Numbered from the stretch's first letter, positions 1 through 9,639 are shown. The stretch: 64,000 nt of DNA from Brenneria izadpanahii (GCF_017569925.1 NZ_CP050854.1:4216001-4280000), one strand, 5' to 3'. Notes: generated by a model not told the origin, from the letters alone. Numbers and translations are program-made.

Positions 1-818
1 GCCGACTGATAGCTGTTTTCCGAGGCTTCCTCGATATGGGCGATATCGCGCAGGCGCAGCGCCGCGCCGTTTTGATAGGCCAGAATCAGATTGCCGTACT
101 CTTCGGCGGTACGCAGTTGGTCGTTGGCGTCGATGGTGACCGAATGATACTTGCCGTCGAAGCCGCCCTTCGAACCATTAACATTGCTGTTGCTAATCAA
201 CGTATTGACGTCTTCCAGCGTCAATCCCCGCGCCGCCAGCGCTTTGGGATCCGCCTGTACGCGGATCGCCGGCTGATGACCGCCCGCCAGCGTGACCATG
301 CCTACGCCGGAAATCTGCGACAGCTTGAGCGCGATGCGCGTGTTCACCAGATCCTGCACTTTGATCAGCGGCAGCGTATCCGAACTGGCGGCAAGGGTGA
401 TCACCGCGCTATCCGCCGGATTGACCTTTTTATAGGTCGGCGGATTGGGTAAATCGGAGGGCAACAGACTGTCGGCGGCATTGATCGCCGCCTGCACTTC
501 CTGCTCCGCGACGTCCAACGACAGATCGAGCGAAAACTTTAGGGTAATCAACGAAGAACCGCTGCTGCTGTTGGAGGTCATCTGGCTCAGTCCCGCCATT
601 TGCCCAAGCTGGCGCTCCAGCGGCCCGGTCACGGATGACGCCATCACATCCGGGCTGGCGCCCGGATAAAGCGTCGTCACCTGAATAGTGGGGTAATCAA
701 CCTGCGGCAGCGCGGAGGTCGAAAGCGTGCGATAAGCAAAAATCCCGGAAATCAACACGCCCACCATCAGCAAGATGGTGGCGACCGGACGCTCAATAAA
801 TATTCGTGACGGATTCAT
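1..818 (-). CDS. mdtB: MdtB-like RND multidrug efflux permease, N-terminal part
   Basis: This is the inner-membrane proton-driven pump subunit of a tripartite MdtABC-type exporter; only the first 272 or so codons lie in the window and the gene continues past base 1. The start ATG at 818 overlaps the mdtA stop in an ATGA arrangement, the usual sign of translational coupling. The translation begins with a hydrophobic first membrane helix, followed by the RND porter-domain segment [13 protein letters not shown] and PGASPDV, which are strongly conserved in MdtB/MdtC/AcrB proteins. Later porter-domain text such as [13 protein letters not shown] also fits. Assignment as mdtB rather than another RND pump rests on its place directly after mdtA. 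Confidence 0.88.
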   Translation of the reverse strand, partial: MNPSRIFIERPVATILLMVGVLISGIFAYRTLSTSALPQVDYPTIQVTTLYPGASPDVMASSVTGPLERQLGQMAGLSQMTSNSSSGSSLITLKFSLDLSLDVAEQEVQAAINAADSLLPSDLPNPPTYKKVNPADSAVITLAASSDTLPLIKVQDLVNTRIALKLSQISGVGMVTLAGGHQPAIRVQADPKALAARGLTLEDVNTLISNSNVNGSKGGFDGKYHSVTIDANDQLRTAEEYGNLILAYQNGAALRLRDIAHIEEASENSYQS

Positions 819-2044
819 TGAGCCTTGGCGCTCCCACTGGCCGCGCCGGTTTGCTCTTGCTCCGCTGTCACTACGCTGACTTTACTGCCGTTGGCCAGGC
901 GATCGACGCCTTCCGTCACCACCCGATCCCCCGGCGCCACGCCGGAAATAATCGCCCGTTGGTCTTCACCGAAACTCGGCCCGGTTTCCACCACTTTGCG
1001 CGTCACGGTATTGTCCTGGTTGATCACGAAGACAAAGCTGCCGTCGCTGCTAAGCTGCAGCGCCTGGGAAGGTATCACCGTCGCCTGCGATAGCAGACCG
1101 ATTTGCAGCCGCACGTTGACGAATTGGTTGGCATACAGCGCCTCATCCTCATTATCGAACAGGGCTTTTAACTGCACGGTGCCGGTGCTGGTGTCGATGC
1201 TGTTGCTGATGAATTGCGCTTTGCCTTCCGCCAGAATCGTTTTGTTATCCTGATCAAAAGCGCTTACCGGCATACTCTGCCCGTTATGCAGCGCCTTCAA
1301 CAATACCGGAATGTTGCTTTGCGGCACGCTGAAAGTCACCGCCGCGGGTTGAGTTTGCGTAATGGTGACGATGCCGGTGGTATCGCTGCTGGTTACCATA
1401 TTGCCCGCATCCACCAGGCGCAGACCGACGCGGCCGCTAATCGGCGCCGTGATGCGCGCGTATTCGAGATTCAGCTTCGCGGCGGCGATTTGCGCCTCAT
1501 CGGCTTTGATCGCCCCGCTGTACTGCCCGACGGTGGCGATCTGCGTATCCAGATCCTGGCGGGAAAGCGAATCCTGGGCGAAGAGTTTTTTATAGCGTTC
1601 CAGAGTTAGCTGCGCGCTTTTCAGCAGCGCCTGATTTTCACTCAGTTCAGCCTGATACTGCGCCAGCGTCGCCTGGTAGCTGCGCGGGTCGATCTGCGCC
1701 AGCAGTTGGCCGGCTTCAACCTTCTGCCCTTCGGTAAAATAGACTTTCATTAACTGGCCATCGACGCGGCTGGTCACCGTTACCGAGGCATTCGGCGTTA
1801 CCGTACCCAGCGCGTTGAGGTACACCGGCACATCCGCCTGGGTGGCGCTTCCGGCATGAACCAGCGTGCTTGCGCCGCCCATCATCATACCGGCCCCCGG
1901 ACCGCCAGGTCCGCCCGGCCGCCCCATACCGTTCTGCCCGCTCTGTCCGTGCGGCCACAAACGCCAGACCACGCCGGCGATAATTAACACTAATACGACA
2001 AGTAACAGGAGTTTCAACAGTCGGGAACGCGATGGCTTTGTCAT
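815..2044 (-). CDS. mdtA: MdtA-like membrane fusion protein
   Basis: Periplasmic adaptor that links the RND pump to an outer-membrane channel. I start it at 2044 (MTKPSRSR), 14 codons inside the longest open frame, because this places a short basic segment directly before the single membrane anchor ([18 protein letters not shown]), giving 409 residues, the usual size. A Gly/Met/Pro-rich linker follows (about residues 38-60), then the biotinyl-lipoyl-like and coiled-coil hairpin region with the typical [10 protein letters not shown] and the beta-barrel segment. It is the first gene of the mdtAB operon. A BaeR box was not recognised upstream. Confidence 0.9.
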   Translation of the reverse strand: MTKPSRSRLLKLLLLVVLVLIIAGVVWRLWPHGQSGQNGMGRPGGPGGPGAGMMMGGASTLVHAGSATQADVPVYLNALGTVTPNASVTVTSRVDGQLMKVYFTEGQKVEAGQLLAQIDPRSYQATLAQYQAELSENQALLKSAQLTLERYKKLFAQDSLSRQDLDTQIATVGQYSGAIKADEAQIAAAKLNLEYARITAPISGRVGLRLVDAGNMVTSSDTTGIVTITQTQPAAVTFSVPQSNIPVLLKALHNGQSMPVSAFDQDNKTILAEGKAQFISNSIDTSTGTVQLKALFDNEDEALYANQFVNVRLQIGLLSQATVIPSQALQLSSDGSFVFVINQDNTVTRKVVETGPSFGEDQRAIISGVAPGDRVVTEGVDRLANGSKVSVVTAEQEQTGAASGSAKAQ

Positions 2045-2271
2045 GAAAATCTTAATCGTAGTTAAGGGCGGATGCCTCTCCCGCAAGGCGGGAAAGAAAA
2101 GTGACTGGAGCTATTATCGTCAACTATGTTGGCGACTTCCATGTTTTAACCGTAATAGTTTCGTTAAGATTGTTCAGGATTCTAAGCTGCGGGAACTTTA
2201 AGAAGGGAACTTACTCCACTTGGCTCTTACTTACTGCATACATAACAGATCAGTAATGGAACAATTTTAAT

Positions 2272-3000
2272 ATGGATAAGATACCCGGCTATTCAGCAAA
2301 CGCCTCATGGACGCACGCTTATGGAAATACCCCATCCGCCGCCAGTTCATCTTCGAATATACGAGCAACGGCCTCCGCTTCTCAATGTTTGGGGTTATTT
2401 GAGCGGATCGGTGAACTAACACAGCAAATAGCCAACAGAACCCGGTTATCGACCACAGGCTACCAAATTGCGATGGAGCGAATAAATAATTCCCACAGGC
2501 TGGATGCCAACACTCTGATGACAATGCGCAGAGCCGAGCAATATACACAGGCGGCCAAGCGGGCCTACCCGACAGAAACGCTAAAACAACTGGCGACGTT
2601 GCAACAACAATATATCTACCGCACCGCCGGCGATGAACTGCGGGGCGCAATTGAAATGTCGCCGGAACAGCTCACCGATTGTCTGCAAAAATGCCGCGAA
2701 CACGGATTTTCCAATTGTGATATGCAGGCTCTCGAAGTCGGGCTGCACTTACGATATGGTTTAGGTTTGACTGACTTCAGCATCGTCAGCAACCACAAAC
2801 TCAGTCATAACTATGTGGTTCTCCCCCCAAGCGATACTTTCCCCAAAGGAGCGATCGTCGATTCCTGGACCGGACAAGGAGTTGTGGAATTAAATATGAA
2901 AAATAAACTGAAGTTTATGCATCATGAGGGAAATTATCATGTTAATGAAAATATGCATAACTGGATAGAAAATGACGGCTCCCGCTATGTGCTTTCGTAA
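2272..3000 (+). CDS. Putative secreted effector with Cys-His-Asp catalytic triad
   Basis: A 242-residue protein that I cannot assign to a named family. Three short blocks stand out in the C-terminal half: FSNCDMQALEVGLHL (Cys149), KLSHNYVVLP (His179) and GAIVDSWTGQG (Asp197). A Cys in a helix followed by His-X-X-V/V-L and V-D-P/S-W-G is the pattern of papain-like/transglutaminase-fold hydrolases, including the type III effector deamidases and proteases of the SseI/PMT-C3 and OspI kind. The N terminus (about residues 10-40) is rich in Ser, Ala, Thr and Asn with no hydrophobic signal peptide, as is common for type III secretion signals. The base composition looks more AT-rich than its neighbours, hinting at acquisition. 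No chaperone gene lies next to it. Secretion and activity are inference. Confidence 0.6.
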   Translation: MDKIPGYSANASWTHAYGNTPSAASSSSNIRATASASQCLGLFERIGELTQQIANRTRLSTTGYQIAMERINNSHRLDANTLMTMRRAEQYTQAAKRAYPTETLKQLATLQQQYIYRTAGDELRGAIEMSPEQLTDCLQKCREHGFSNCDMQALEVGLHLRYGLGLTDFSIVSNHKLSHNYVVLPPSDTFPKGAIVDSWTGQGVVELNMKNKLKFMHHEGNYHVNENMHNWIENDGSRYVLS

Positions 3001-3042
3001 TAAATTTCGTTTAATAACGGTATTTTTAGTCAGTTTGCCAGC

Positions 3043-3483
3043 TTAATCGGCAAGATAGCCAACGCCTCTGAGCCGTTCTATTTCCTGCGGATTGGCATAA
3101 ACCATGCCGGTCGCCAGAATATGATAGCCATATTTTTTATAGAAGCCGATTTTATCCGGCACCGAATAGATAAAGGTTTTCCCATATTGGGATAACGTCG
3201 TCATAATCTCGCGCATCAATAGATTGCCATACCCCCGGCCTTGAAATTCGGGCGATATCGCCACGTCCGCCAGATAGGATGCGTAGGTTAAATCGCTGAT
3301 GGCGCGAGCGGCGGCGATTATTTTATTATCGGCATAGCCAAGCCAATAAAATTGGCTGTTTTGATACGCCTGTTTTAATTTAACCGCGTCTCTGTCGCCC
3401 AAGCCGGCGCGGCGCAACAGGGCGGCCAGCGCCTGCCACTCAATGTCGGGCGCATCACTTTTTTTAACGATTAGCATACTCAT
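3043..3483 (-). CDS. GNAT family N-acetyltransferase
   Basis: Small cytoplasmic acetyltransferase of 146 residues. The acetyl-CoA binding motif is clear: VAISPEFQGRGYGNLLM (about residues 74-90), with the Q/R-X-X-G-X-G/A loop, followed by the later motif IGFYKKYGYH typical of GNAT motif B. The substrate cannot be told from the sequence. It runs convergently to the effector-like gene and divergently from the glutathione S-transferase gene, so it is probably its own transcription unit. Confidence 0.85.
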   Translation of the reverse strand: MSMLIVKKSDAPDIEWQALAALLRRAGLGDRDAVKLKQAYQNSQFYWLGYADNKIIAAARAISDLTYASYLADVAISPEFQGRGYGNLLMREIMTTLSQYGKTFIYSVPDKIGFYKKYGYHILATGMVYANPQEIERLRGVGYLAD

Positions 3484-3565
3484 CTTCCACGTTATCCCCG
3501 ATTATATTATATTTAATTAGAATACAATCATCGTGTTAATACCAACACATTCACTGGAGGGCGGT

Positions 3566-4204
3566 ATGTTAACGGTTTGGGGAAGACGTTCTTCGTCAAA
3601 TGTTCAGGCACTAATGTGGTGTATCGGCGAGCTAAGTCTGCCCTATCATCGTCATGATGCCGGTCATATTTACGGCGGCACCAATACGCCGGAGTTTCTG
3701 GCGATGAATCCGAATGGTACGATCCCGGTACTGAAAGATGGGGACGAAGAAGCGCTATGGGAAACCGGCGCGATTCTCCGCTACCTGGCAAATCGTTATG
3801 GACCAGAGGCATTCTGGCCAAAAGATTTGTCTGCACGCACTAACGTCGACAAATGGGCCGAGTGGTCCAAGCTCAATATCGCGTTGATGTTTACCGCGCC
3901 GATTTTCTGGCGTGTCGTGCGTACGCCGGAAAACGAACGCGATGATGATGCGATCGAAAAAGCGCTGGCGGCATTCTCCGCCAAACTTAAAATCGCAGAA
4001 GAGAGACTGTCGGCGCATGACTATCTGGCCGGCCCGGATTTCACTCTGGCGGATATCCAGTTCGGCCACGTCCTCTACCGTTATTACGATATCGCTATTC
4101 AACGCCCCGCGTTTCCAGCCGTCAGAAGCTACTACCAACGGCTGACGGAGCGCCCCGCATTCAAAGAGCATGTGATGGTTTCCTACGACGAGCTGCGGGC
4201 TTGA
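3566..4204 (+). CDS. Glutathione S-transferase family protein
   Basis: Cytoplasmic enzyme of 212 residues likely to conjugate or reduce substrates with glutathione. The thioredoxin-like N-terminal domain shows NPNGTIPVLKDGD (cis-Pro loop) and ETGAILRYLANRYG (Glu-Ser/Thr glutathione site), and the C-terminal helical domain has the LAGPDFTLADIQFG capping motif. I chose the ATG at 3566 because a GGAGG ribosome site lies 6-10 bases before it and the thioredoxin fold begins at once (MLTVWGRRSS); an upstream in-frame start adds 11 residues without function. The catalytic N-terminal region has Ser residues (RRSSSN), suggesting a Ser- or Cys-type bacterial GST. A strong terminator follows. Confidence 0.88.
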   Translation: MLTVWGRRSSSNVQALMWCIGELSLPYHRHDAGHIYGGTNTPEFLAMNPNGTIPVLKDGDEEALWETGAILRYLANRYGPEAFWPKDLSARTNVDKWAEWSKLNIALMFTAPIFWRVVRTPENERDDDAIEKALAAFSAKLKIAEERLSAHDYLAGPDFTLADIQFGHVLYRYYDIAIQRPAFPAVRSYYQRLTERPAFKEHVMVSYDELRA

Positions 4205-4227
4205 TCAATGCCGGCGGTAAAACCCGA

Positions 4228-4261
4228 CGCGCGCTGATGGCTAGATCAGCGCGCGTTTTTT
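4228..4261 (+). terminator. Rho-independent terminator after GST gene
   Basis: A perfect 11-bp stem (CGCGCGCTGAT at 4228-4238 with its complement at 4245-4255), a 6-base loop and six T residues. It lies 24 bases after the GST stop. Confidence 0.93.
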
Positions 4262-4323
4262 CAGTATCGGTCAGGATACGCCGCGCCATGCAAAGATACG
4301 GCGTTATTACCCCGCTGAAATGT

Positions 4324-5124
4324 TTATTTACCCGCCAGTTCGGTGGTTCGTTTCACCGCCGCCAGCACGCTGCGCTGTAAACCGGCGGCAAAATCGCTGT
4401 TGTTCAACGCATACAGCCCATTCATGCCCACCCCGGCCGGCGAGTTGTTGATATCCATCAACTGACGCGGATGCTTGCCGCTGATATTAAGCATCGCCAC
4501 CGCGCCCACCAGGTTTTCATAGGCGATCTGAGTCGCCTGCGCCCGCGGCATCCCGGCCAGCACGCCGGCGTCAATCAGCGATTCGAGGAAGTAGTACACG
4601 TAATTCGGGCCGGCCACGCCGTAACCGGTGAAAATATCCAGCAGCCGCTCTTCCACCAGCATCACTTTCCCGAAACTTTCCAGAAACGCCCGCAGCGGCG
4701 CTTCCTCAACATAGGCGTTCAACGCCGCGCCGCTGTAGCCATAGCCGGTATCGGTCAGCGTATTCGGGATCACTCGGGCGATAGGCCGCGCGTCGCCCAG
4801 TTGTTCGGTCAAGGTGGCGATCGTCACGCCGGCGATAATGGAAATCACCGTCGCCTGCGGCGACGCATGCTGGCGGATGCGGGCGGACACCGACGCGATA
4901 TCGTCCTGCGGCCGCACGCCCATTACAATATAGTCGGCCACCGCCAGCGCCTCCTCGCCGCGCTGGCGGGACGTCAGCTGGTAGCGCTCTTCCAGCGTGG
5001 CGATCCTGGCGGCGTCAATATCATCCAGGGTAACGGCGTCACGCGATAGTTTACCGCCGTTCAGCGCCGCCCGAATAATGGCTTCCGCCATCTGCCCCGC
5101 CCCAATAAAGTGAATCTGACTCAT
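4324..5124 (-). CDS. ProC-like pyrroline-5-carboxylate reductase family protein
   Basis: NAD(P)H-dependent reductase of 266 residues from the ProC family. The Rossmann nucleotide motif IHFIGAGQMAEAI opens the protein, and the dimerisation-domain signature appears in the second half (VAGPNYVYYFLESLIDAGVLAGM and the final SPAGVGMNGLYAL, where ProC has SPGGTT). The divergence at this last motif suggests it is a paralogue acting on another cyclic imine or keto compound rather than housekeeping ProC. It sits 18 bases after the glyoxalase-fold gene on the same strand and is probably co-transcribed, facing the Liv-type importer, so a catabolic role for the imported compound is likely. Confidence 0.8.
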   Translation of the reverse strand: MSQIHFIGAGQMAEAIIRAALNGGKLSRDAVTLDDIDAARIATLEERYQLTSRQRGEEALAVADYIVMGVRPQDDIASVSARIRQHASPQATVISIIAGVTIATLTEQLGDARPIARVIPNTLTDTGYGYSGAALNAYVEEAPLRAFLESFGKVMLVEERLLDIFTGYGVAGPNYVYYFLESLIDAGVLAGMPRAQATQIAYENLVGAVAMLNISGKHPRQLMDINNSPAGVGMNGLYALNNSDFAAGLQRSVLAAVKRTTELAGK

Positions 5125-5142
5125 GATCTGGCCTCCGGATAC

Positions 5143-6045
5143 TCAGCGTTCGACGTCAACAAATTCAAGGATAATGTTACCTGCCGTTTCCGGCGCCACG
5201 CGCACTCGTCCGGCGGCATCATGATGGCTGACCTGATTGGTCGTCAGGATATCGCGCAGCGCGCGGCCGTCCCGCGTGCCCAGCGTCAGGGCGATGGCAT
5301 GAGGTTTGGTGTTAACCGAAACCGGCAGCGCCACGCCCGCGAAGTGCTCTTCCGCCTGCGCCGGGGTCATCGCCCGCAGCAGACCGGAGCCGGTATCCGC
5401 CGTCAGCACGCCGTCCCTCCACGTCGCCCGCTCGCCGTAAGCGTTGCGCCAGCGGGATTCCAGCACGTTCATTTCGTCTTGCCGCGCCATGTAGGTCACC
5501 GCTTCAATGCCGGTCGCGCCATTCGGGTGATGACGCCACGCGTCCACCCAGATCAGATCGGGACGGAACTGCTGACAGATAAAGCTGGACGCTTCCGGAT
5601 AGCGGGGATCGATCAGTAAACCGATAGAAACCACCACCTCATCCAGTTGGCCGTTATCCATGATGATTTCACGGCGGAAATCGATCACGCCCTGATGCTG
5701 TTCAAAGCGTTTAATCAACTCCGCGTAATCCCCGCGCGCATCTTTGCTGTGCAGCGCAATCAGGGAGATACCGTCCTCGCCGCGCTCCAGAAATGACCCC
5801 ATCTGACGGCCGAAGCAGAAGCCGTTGACCGCATTGGCGCCGAATTTACTGGCGTCGTTCACCCCGATAAGCTCGATGAAATTATCTTCAAACATCATAA
5901 AGCTGGTGACGGTTCCCCACGGATGATAGCTGATGGGCGATGGCGAAAATCCCATCCGGCGGTAGTTTTCAAAGGACTGCTCATAATGATTGACCGTCAC
6001 CAATACATGATCGAGACTTAACGTCGCTTTCTGATTAATATTCAT
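5143..6045 (-). CDS. VOC/glyoxalase-like superfamily protein
   Basis: A 300-residue protein beginning LSLDHVLVTVNHYEQSFENYRRMGF, the hallmark of a glyoxalase-like (vicinal oxygen chelate) domain: a His in the first strand and a beta-alpha-beta-beta-beta repeat. FEDNFIELIGV supplies the first-repeat Glu position. A second half (about residues 150-300, starting near GIEAVTYMARQ) looks like a second VOC module. Such proteins include dioxygenases, isomerases and lyases; the exact reaction is unknown. It lies between the GntR regulator and the ProC-like gene, both on the same strand. Confidence 0.75.
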   Translation of the reverse strand: MNINQKATLSLDHVLVTVNHYEQSFENYRRMGFSPSPISYHPWGTVTSFMMFEDNFIELIGVNDASKFGANAVNGFCFGRQMGSFLERGEDGISLIALHSKDARGDYAELIKRFEQHQGVIDFRREIIMDNGQLDEVVVSIGLLIDPRYPEASSFICQQFRPDLIWVDAWRHHPNGATGIEAVTYMARQDEMNVLESRWRNAYGERATWRDGVLTADTGSGLLRAMTPAQAEEHFAGVALPVSVNTKPHAIALTLGTRDGRALRDILTTNQVSHHDAAGRVRVAPETAGNIILEFVDVER

Positions 6046-6242
6046 TTTCGTATTCCTTTTCCTGAAAAGAAGTCAGGGAATAAAACCTAAAAAAATGCAT
6101 ACCCGGAATAATGCGAGCCGCAGGGAAACGGCCACGAAAAATTATCGGATATAAATAAGACAATGCGATAAAATAGCCGAGTAACGGCAACTATCCCGGC
6201 GGCAATATTATTTACGGCGCTGATGATTACCGGTTATTTCGC

Positions 6243-6950
6243 TCAAGTTAATTTGCCGAAATAAATACGCGCCAGGCCTTCTTTCGTCACCGCCACCGCA
6301 TGCTCCGCGCTCAATGAAACATGCTTTTCCATTAATAAAACCCCTCTCTCCACGTCACGCTGGCGCAACGCCTCAATAATGCCGATATGTTCGTCATAGG
6401 CATTGTTACGACGGCTGGGCGTTTCCAAATCGATGCGGCGGAAAAAACGAATCAGGGAATTCAGGCTGTCGAGTGTGTCATACAACCGCCCATTACGGGC
6501 GATACGGGCGATCGACATATGAAAGGCTTCATCATCCTCCGCGACTTTGGTCCAGTCCGTGATGGTATCCGGATCGGGCAAATCGCGGCAGCTCTGCTCC
6601 CAGATTTCCGCCGTCTGATTGATATCTTCATCGCTGGCGCGCAGACAGGCGAAGCGGAACGCCGCCTGTTCAATCACCGCCCGCATTTCATAAAGCTCAT
6701 GCACGCCTTCAGGCGTGATATCTCTGGAGTAAAAACCGCGGTTGGGCACAAAACTCATGAAGCCATCCTGAGCCAGACGATTCAGCGCCTCGCGGACCGG
6801 CGTGCGAGATACACCCAGCCGGCTGGCCAGTTCAACCTCGTTAATGCGCTCGCCCGGTCTGAAGTGATAATCCACCGCCAGCGATTTCACCACTTCATAA
6901 ACCTTTTCCACGCTATCCGCGCTGCGCACTGTTTTCTGACTCACCGGCAC
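6243..6950 (-). CDS. GntR family regulator with FCD domain
   Basis: DNA-binding regulator of 235 residues. An N-terminal winged helix (about 15-80) shows RPGERINEVELASRLGVSRTPVREALNRLAQDGF, the GntR signature, followed by an all-helical FCD ligand domain (about 85-225) with EMRAVIEQAAFR and the metal/acid ligands near FHMSIARIARN and DEHIGIIEALRQRD. FCD regulators respond to carboxylic acids or amino acids. It is divergent from the Liv-type importer across a 632-base spacer that holds repeated sites, so it probably controls both directions. Confidence 0.9.
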   Translation of the reverse strand: MPVSQKTVRSADSVEKVYEVVKSLAVDYHFRPGERINEVELASRLGVSRTPVREALNRLAQDGFMSFVPNRGFYSRDITPEGVHELYEMRAVIEQAAFRFACLRASDEDINQTAEIWEQSCRDLPDPDTITDWTKVAEDDEAFHMSIARIARNGRLYDTLDSLNSLIRFFRRIDLETPSRRNNAYDEHIGIIEALRQRDVERGVLLMEKHVSLSAEHAVAVTKEGLARIYFGKLT

Positions 6951-7582
6951 GTTATTTCCTCTTGATGGCTGAAATCGTTTAACAACCGGAGTTTTCCCCG
7001 GAAAACACGTTAATTAAATTCATAGCATGCCTGCATGCATAACACAATGACGATGTGAATACACTTCTATCTACACTTTATTTTTATCGGAATCAAATAA
7101 AAAATCCGCGTCACGGCGCTGGCTCAATATATTATTTGATTATATTTTTATAACAAAAACTTATTGCACTAAAATAACTCTTTCCTCGCACCAAACAAAA
7201 GCATATCCCGCTGGAATTTTATAATTTATTCCATTCACGCATTAGATATTCCTTTTCCGTATAAATCATCAAACCGCATTTTATCATCCGTTCTTTTTTA
7301 TGGGACTTGTTGTTATTTATAGAAATATTACCGCCCGTTGCAATAACGTCCCGACTATTTTCACGCATGTGCGCCACTTTTTATCCCGGCTGGCATAGCA
7401 ATTGCTGAATACTTTCGGCAAAGTGTATTCACTTAAGCATTCACTATGTTATTCACTTGTAGATAAACAAGGACAGCAAGACTTAACGTCCTGCCGGTCA
7501 CAAACCATTACGCAGCAATGCCGTCGGGGAAAATAGGTTCACCGCCGCTCCGCCCGCATTTACTCTGACCAGGAGACACAGT
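6951..7582. promoter_or_regulatory. AT-rich divergent regulatory region with repeated operators
   Basis: No gene is seen here. The 12-mer GTGAATACACTT occurs at 7055-7066 and in inverse at 7421-7432. ATTCACT is repeated three times at exact 12-base intervals (7427, 7439, 7451). An inverted repeat CTTGT-N6-ACAAG lies at 7456-7471, of the TTGT...ACAA form expected for GntR/FCD proteins. These are probable binding sites of the divergent regulator controlling the importer operon. Confidence 0.55.
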
Positions 7583-8695
7583 ATGACTTTACGTATTCGT
7601 CATGTTTTATTTGCTTCGGCGTTGTTAGGCGGCACGCTTTTGGGCGCCTCCCTGCCGGCAAAAGCGGATGTCACGGTTGGCGCGATTTTGCCGTTGACCG
7701 GCGTCAGCGCCACCATCGGCGAAGACATGCGCCGCGGAATAGAGCTGGGCGTGGAACAGGTAAATGAGCGCGGCGGCGTTAACGGCCAGAAGCTGGCGGT
7801 GACGATTGAAGATTCCGCGGGCAGCCCGGTCACCGCCCTGGATGCGGTGCGCAAACTCACTCAGGTTAACCGCGTGCCGCTGGTCATCGGCGAATTTTCA
7901 TCCAGCGTCACCATTCCCGTCGGGCAATATCTGGTGAAAAACCAACTGGTGCATATCAACATTACCTCTTCCAGCACCGATATGCGTAAAGTCGGCAAAT
8001 ACTCCTACAGCGTGATTGGGCTGGCCGATCTGGCGGCCAGATTCTCCGCTCAGGATGTCTATGACATGGGTTACCGCAAGGTCGCCTTTATCGCGCCGAA
8101 CGGCGCCTACGGCCAGAGCATGCTGGATCAGTTCAGTAAAGATTTTCAAAGCCTGGGCGGTAAAGTCGTCGCCAAGATGATGTACACCGGCGGCCAGTCC
8201 TCCTATCGCCGGGAACTGGGCCAACTTTCGCGCATCAAGCCCGATGCCTATGTCTACACTACCTACGGCCAGGATGCGGTGGTGCTCAACCGTGAGTCCT
8301 ATGAAATGGGCCTGAATCAAACGCCCTGGTACGGTATGTACCTGACCATGTGTACGGCCAATACGCCGGCGCAGTACATCGAGGGAAGAATGGGCATGGA
8401 AGTGGCCGGCACGGGCGATGAAGGCCAGGGCTACATCGACATGTTCCACAAACGCTATGGCGCCGATCCGCAATCCGCTTACAGCAGCTATGCCTATGAC
8501 AGCATCACGCTGGCCGCCGCCGCCATCAATAAAGCCGGATCGGCCGATCCCGCCGCGCTGCAGGCGGCGATGCAGAGCGTCGCGCCGCACTTCGACGGCG
8601 TAACCGGTCCGCTTAATCTGGATGCCGATAACCTGCGCCAGACCCAGCCTTATAAAAAGGTCAAAGTGGTCAACGGCGCGCAGGAACTTCGCTAA
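7583..8695 (+). CDS. Liv-type ABC transporter substrate-binding protein
   Basis: Periplasmic binding protein of 370 residues for a branched-chain amino acid or amide-like substrate. The signal peptide (about residues 1-29, cleaved near AKA/DV) is followed by VTVGAILPLTGVSATIGEDM and GVNGQKLAVTIEDSAGSP, typical of the type I periplasmic fold of the LivJ/urea/amide group. GAGA-rich ribosome site AGGAGA is present before the ATG. It begins a five-gene operon with two permeases and two ATPases. The substrate is unknown; the divergent ProC-like reductase and glyoxalase-fold protein suggest a compound that is further broken down. Confidence 0.9.
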   Translation: MTLRIRHVLFASALLGGTLLGASLPAKADVTVGAILPLTGVSATIGEDMRRGIELGVEQVNERGGVNGQKLAVTIEDSAGSPVTALDAVRKLTQVNRVPLVIGEFSSSVTIPVGQYLVKNQLVHINITSSSTDMRKVGKYSYSVIGLADLAARFSAQDVYDMGYRKVAFIAPNGAYGQSMLDQFSKDFQSLGGKVVAKMMYTGGQSSYRRELGQLSRIKPDAYVYTTYGQDAVVLNRESYEMGLNQTPWYGMYLTMCTANTPAQYIEGRMGMEVAGTGDEGQGYIDMFHKRYGADPQSAYSSYAYDSITLAAAAINKAGSADPAALQAAMQSVAPHFDGVTGPLNLDADNLRQTQPYKKVKVVNGAQELR

Positions 8696-8745
8696 GCGCC
8701 GGGTGATTCGCTCACAAGAGATTCGTTTCCTTGCAGGAAGGCATT

Positions 8746-9639
8746 ATGTTTCAGTTCATCCTTGATACATTACTGCGCACCGCCGATCTGTCGCTGATCG
8801 CCGTGGGCCTCAGCCTGGTTTATGGCCTGGTGCGGTTCGCCAACGTCGCGCATGTACAGTACGCCATGGTGGGGTCGTTTATGACATTCGCCCTGCTACA
8901 GCTCGGATTTCCGTTTCTGTTGGCGATCCTGGCGGCCAGCGTGCTATGCGGGATTATGGCGACCTTATTGCATCATTGGATCTTCCGCCGGCTGGCTCAG
9001 GCCGGTCCGGCGAACGCCATGATTGGATCGCTGGCGCTGTCGATGATCCTGATCGCGCTGATTCTCGGCGTCGTCGGATCGTCGCCGCAGGGCTATAACC
9101 TGCCGCTCAGCCCGATGCTATCGCTGGCCGGCAGCCACGTTTCACGCAATCAGCTATGGTCCGTCGCGGTGACGTTTCTGCTGCTGATCGGTTTTTGCGC
9201 CCTGTTGTTCTACTCATCCCTGGGGCGCTCCATCCGGGCGCTGGCCAGCAATCGCGATTTGGCCGCCGCCTCCGGGCTGAATGCCGATGCGCTGGTGCAC
9301 ATCGTCAATTTCATCGCCGGTACGCTGGCCGGACTGGGCGGCTCCATGCTGGCGATGAACGCCAGCGCCTATTTCAATCAGGGCAACGACTTACTGCTGC
9401 CGGTGCTGGCCGCCGCCATTCTGGGCGGATTGGGCAACCCGATGGGCGCGGTGCTGGGCGCCTTGCTGATCGCCGCCACCGAAACGCTGGTCACCAACCT
9501 CGATTTCGGCTGGCTGTTCGGCAGCGAACTGGTCTTTATTCCGGTGACCTACATTAACGCCGCCTCGTTCATGATCCTGCTGCTGGCGCTATTGCTGCGT
9601 CCTTACGGCCTGTTTAACCGGGAGGTGCGCCGTGTCTGA
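8746..9639 (+). CDS. LivH-like ABC transporter permease
   Basis: Inner-membrane permease of 297 residues with about eight hydrophobic segments. The family segment SLVYGLVRFANVAHVQYAMVGSF near the N terminus and AAAILGGLGNPMGAVLGALLIA in the second half (the coupling loop to the ATPase) are diagnostic of the LivH group. I use the ATG at 8746, which has an AGGAAGG ribosome site, rather than the in-frame TTG at 8731. It overlaps the next gene by 8 bases. Confidence 0.9.
   Translation: MFQFILDTLLRTADLSLIAVGLSLVYGLVRFANVAHVQYAMVGSFMTFALLQLGFPFLLAILAASVLCGIMATLLHHWIFRRLAQAGPANAMIGSLALSMILIALILGVVGSSPQGYNLPLSPMLSLAGSHVSRNQLWSVAVTFLLLIGFCALLFYSSLGRSIRALASNRDLAAASGLNADALVHIVNFIAGTLAGLGGSMLAMNASAYFNQGNDLLLPVLAAAILGGLGNPMGAVLGALLIAATETLVTNLDFGWLFGSELVFIPVTYINAASFMILLLALLLRPYGLFNREVRRV

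Noticed and set aside
36..669. Plus-strand frames in the first 670 bases
   Set aside because: They are antisense shadows of mdtB, whose conserved RND text reads clearly on the minus strand.
2192..2222. Possible hrp box (GGAACT ... CCACTTG) upstream of the effector-like gene
   Set aside because: The spacing is 18 bases rather than about 15-17 and the final A of the consensus is missing, so the match is too weak to call HrpL control.
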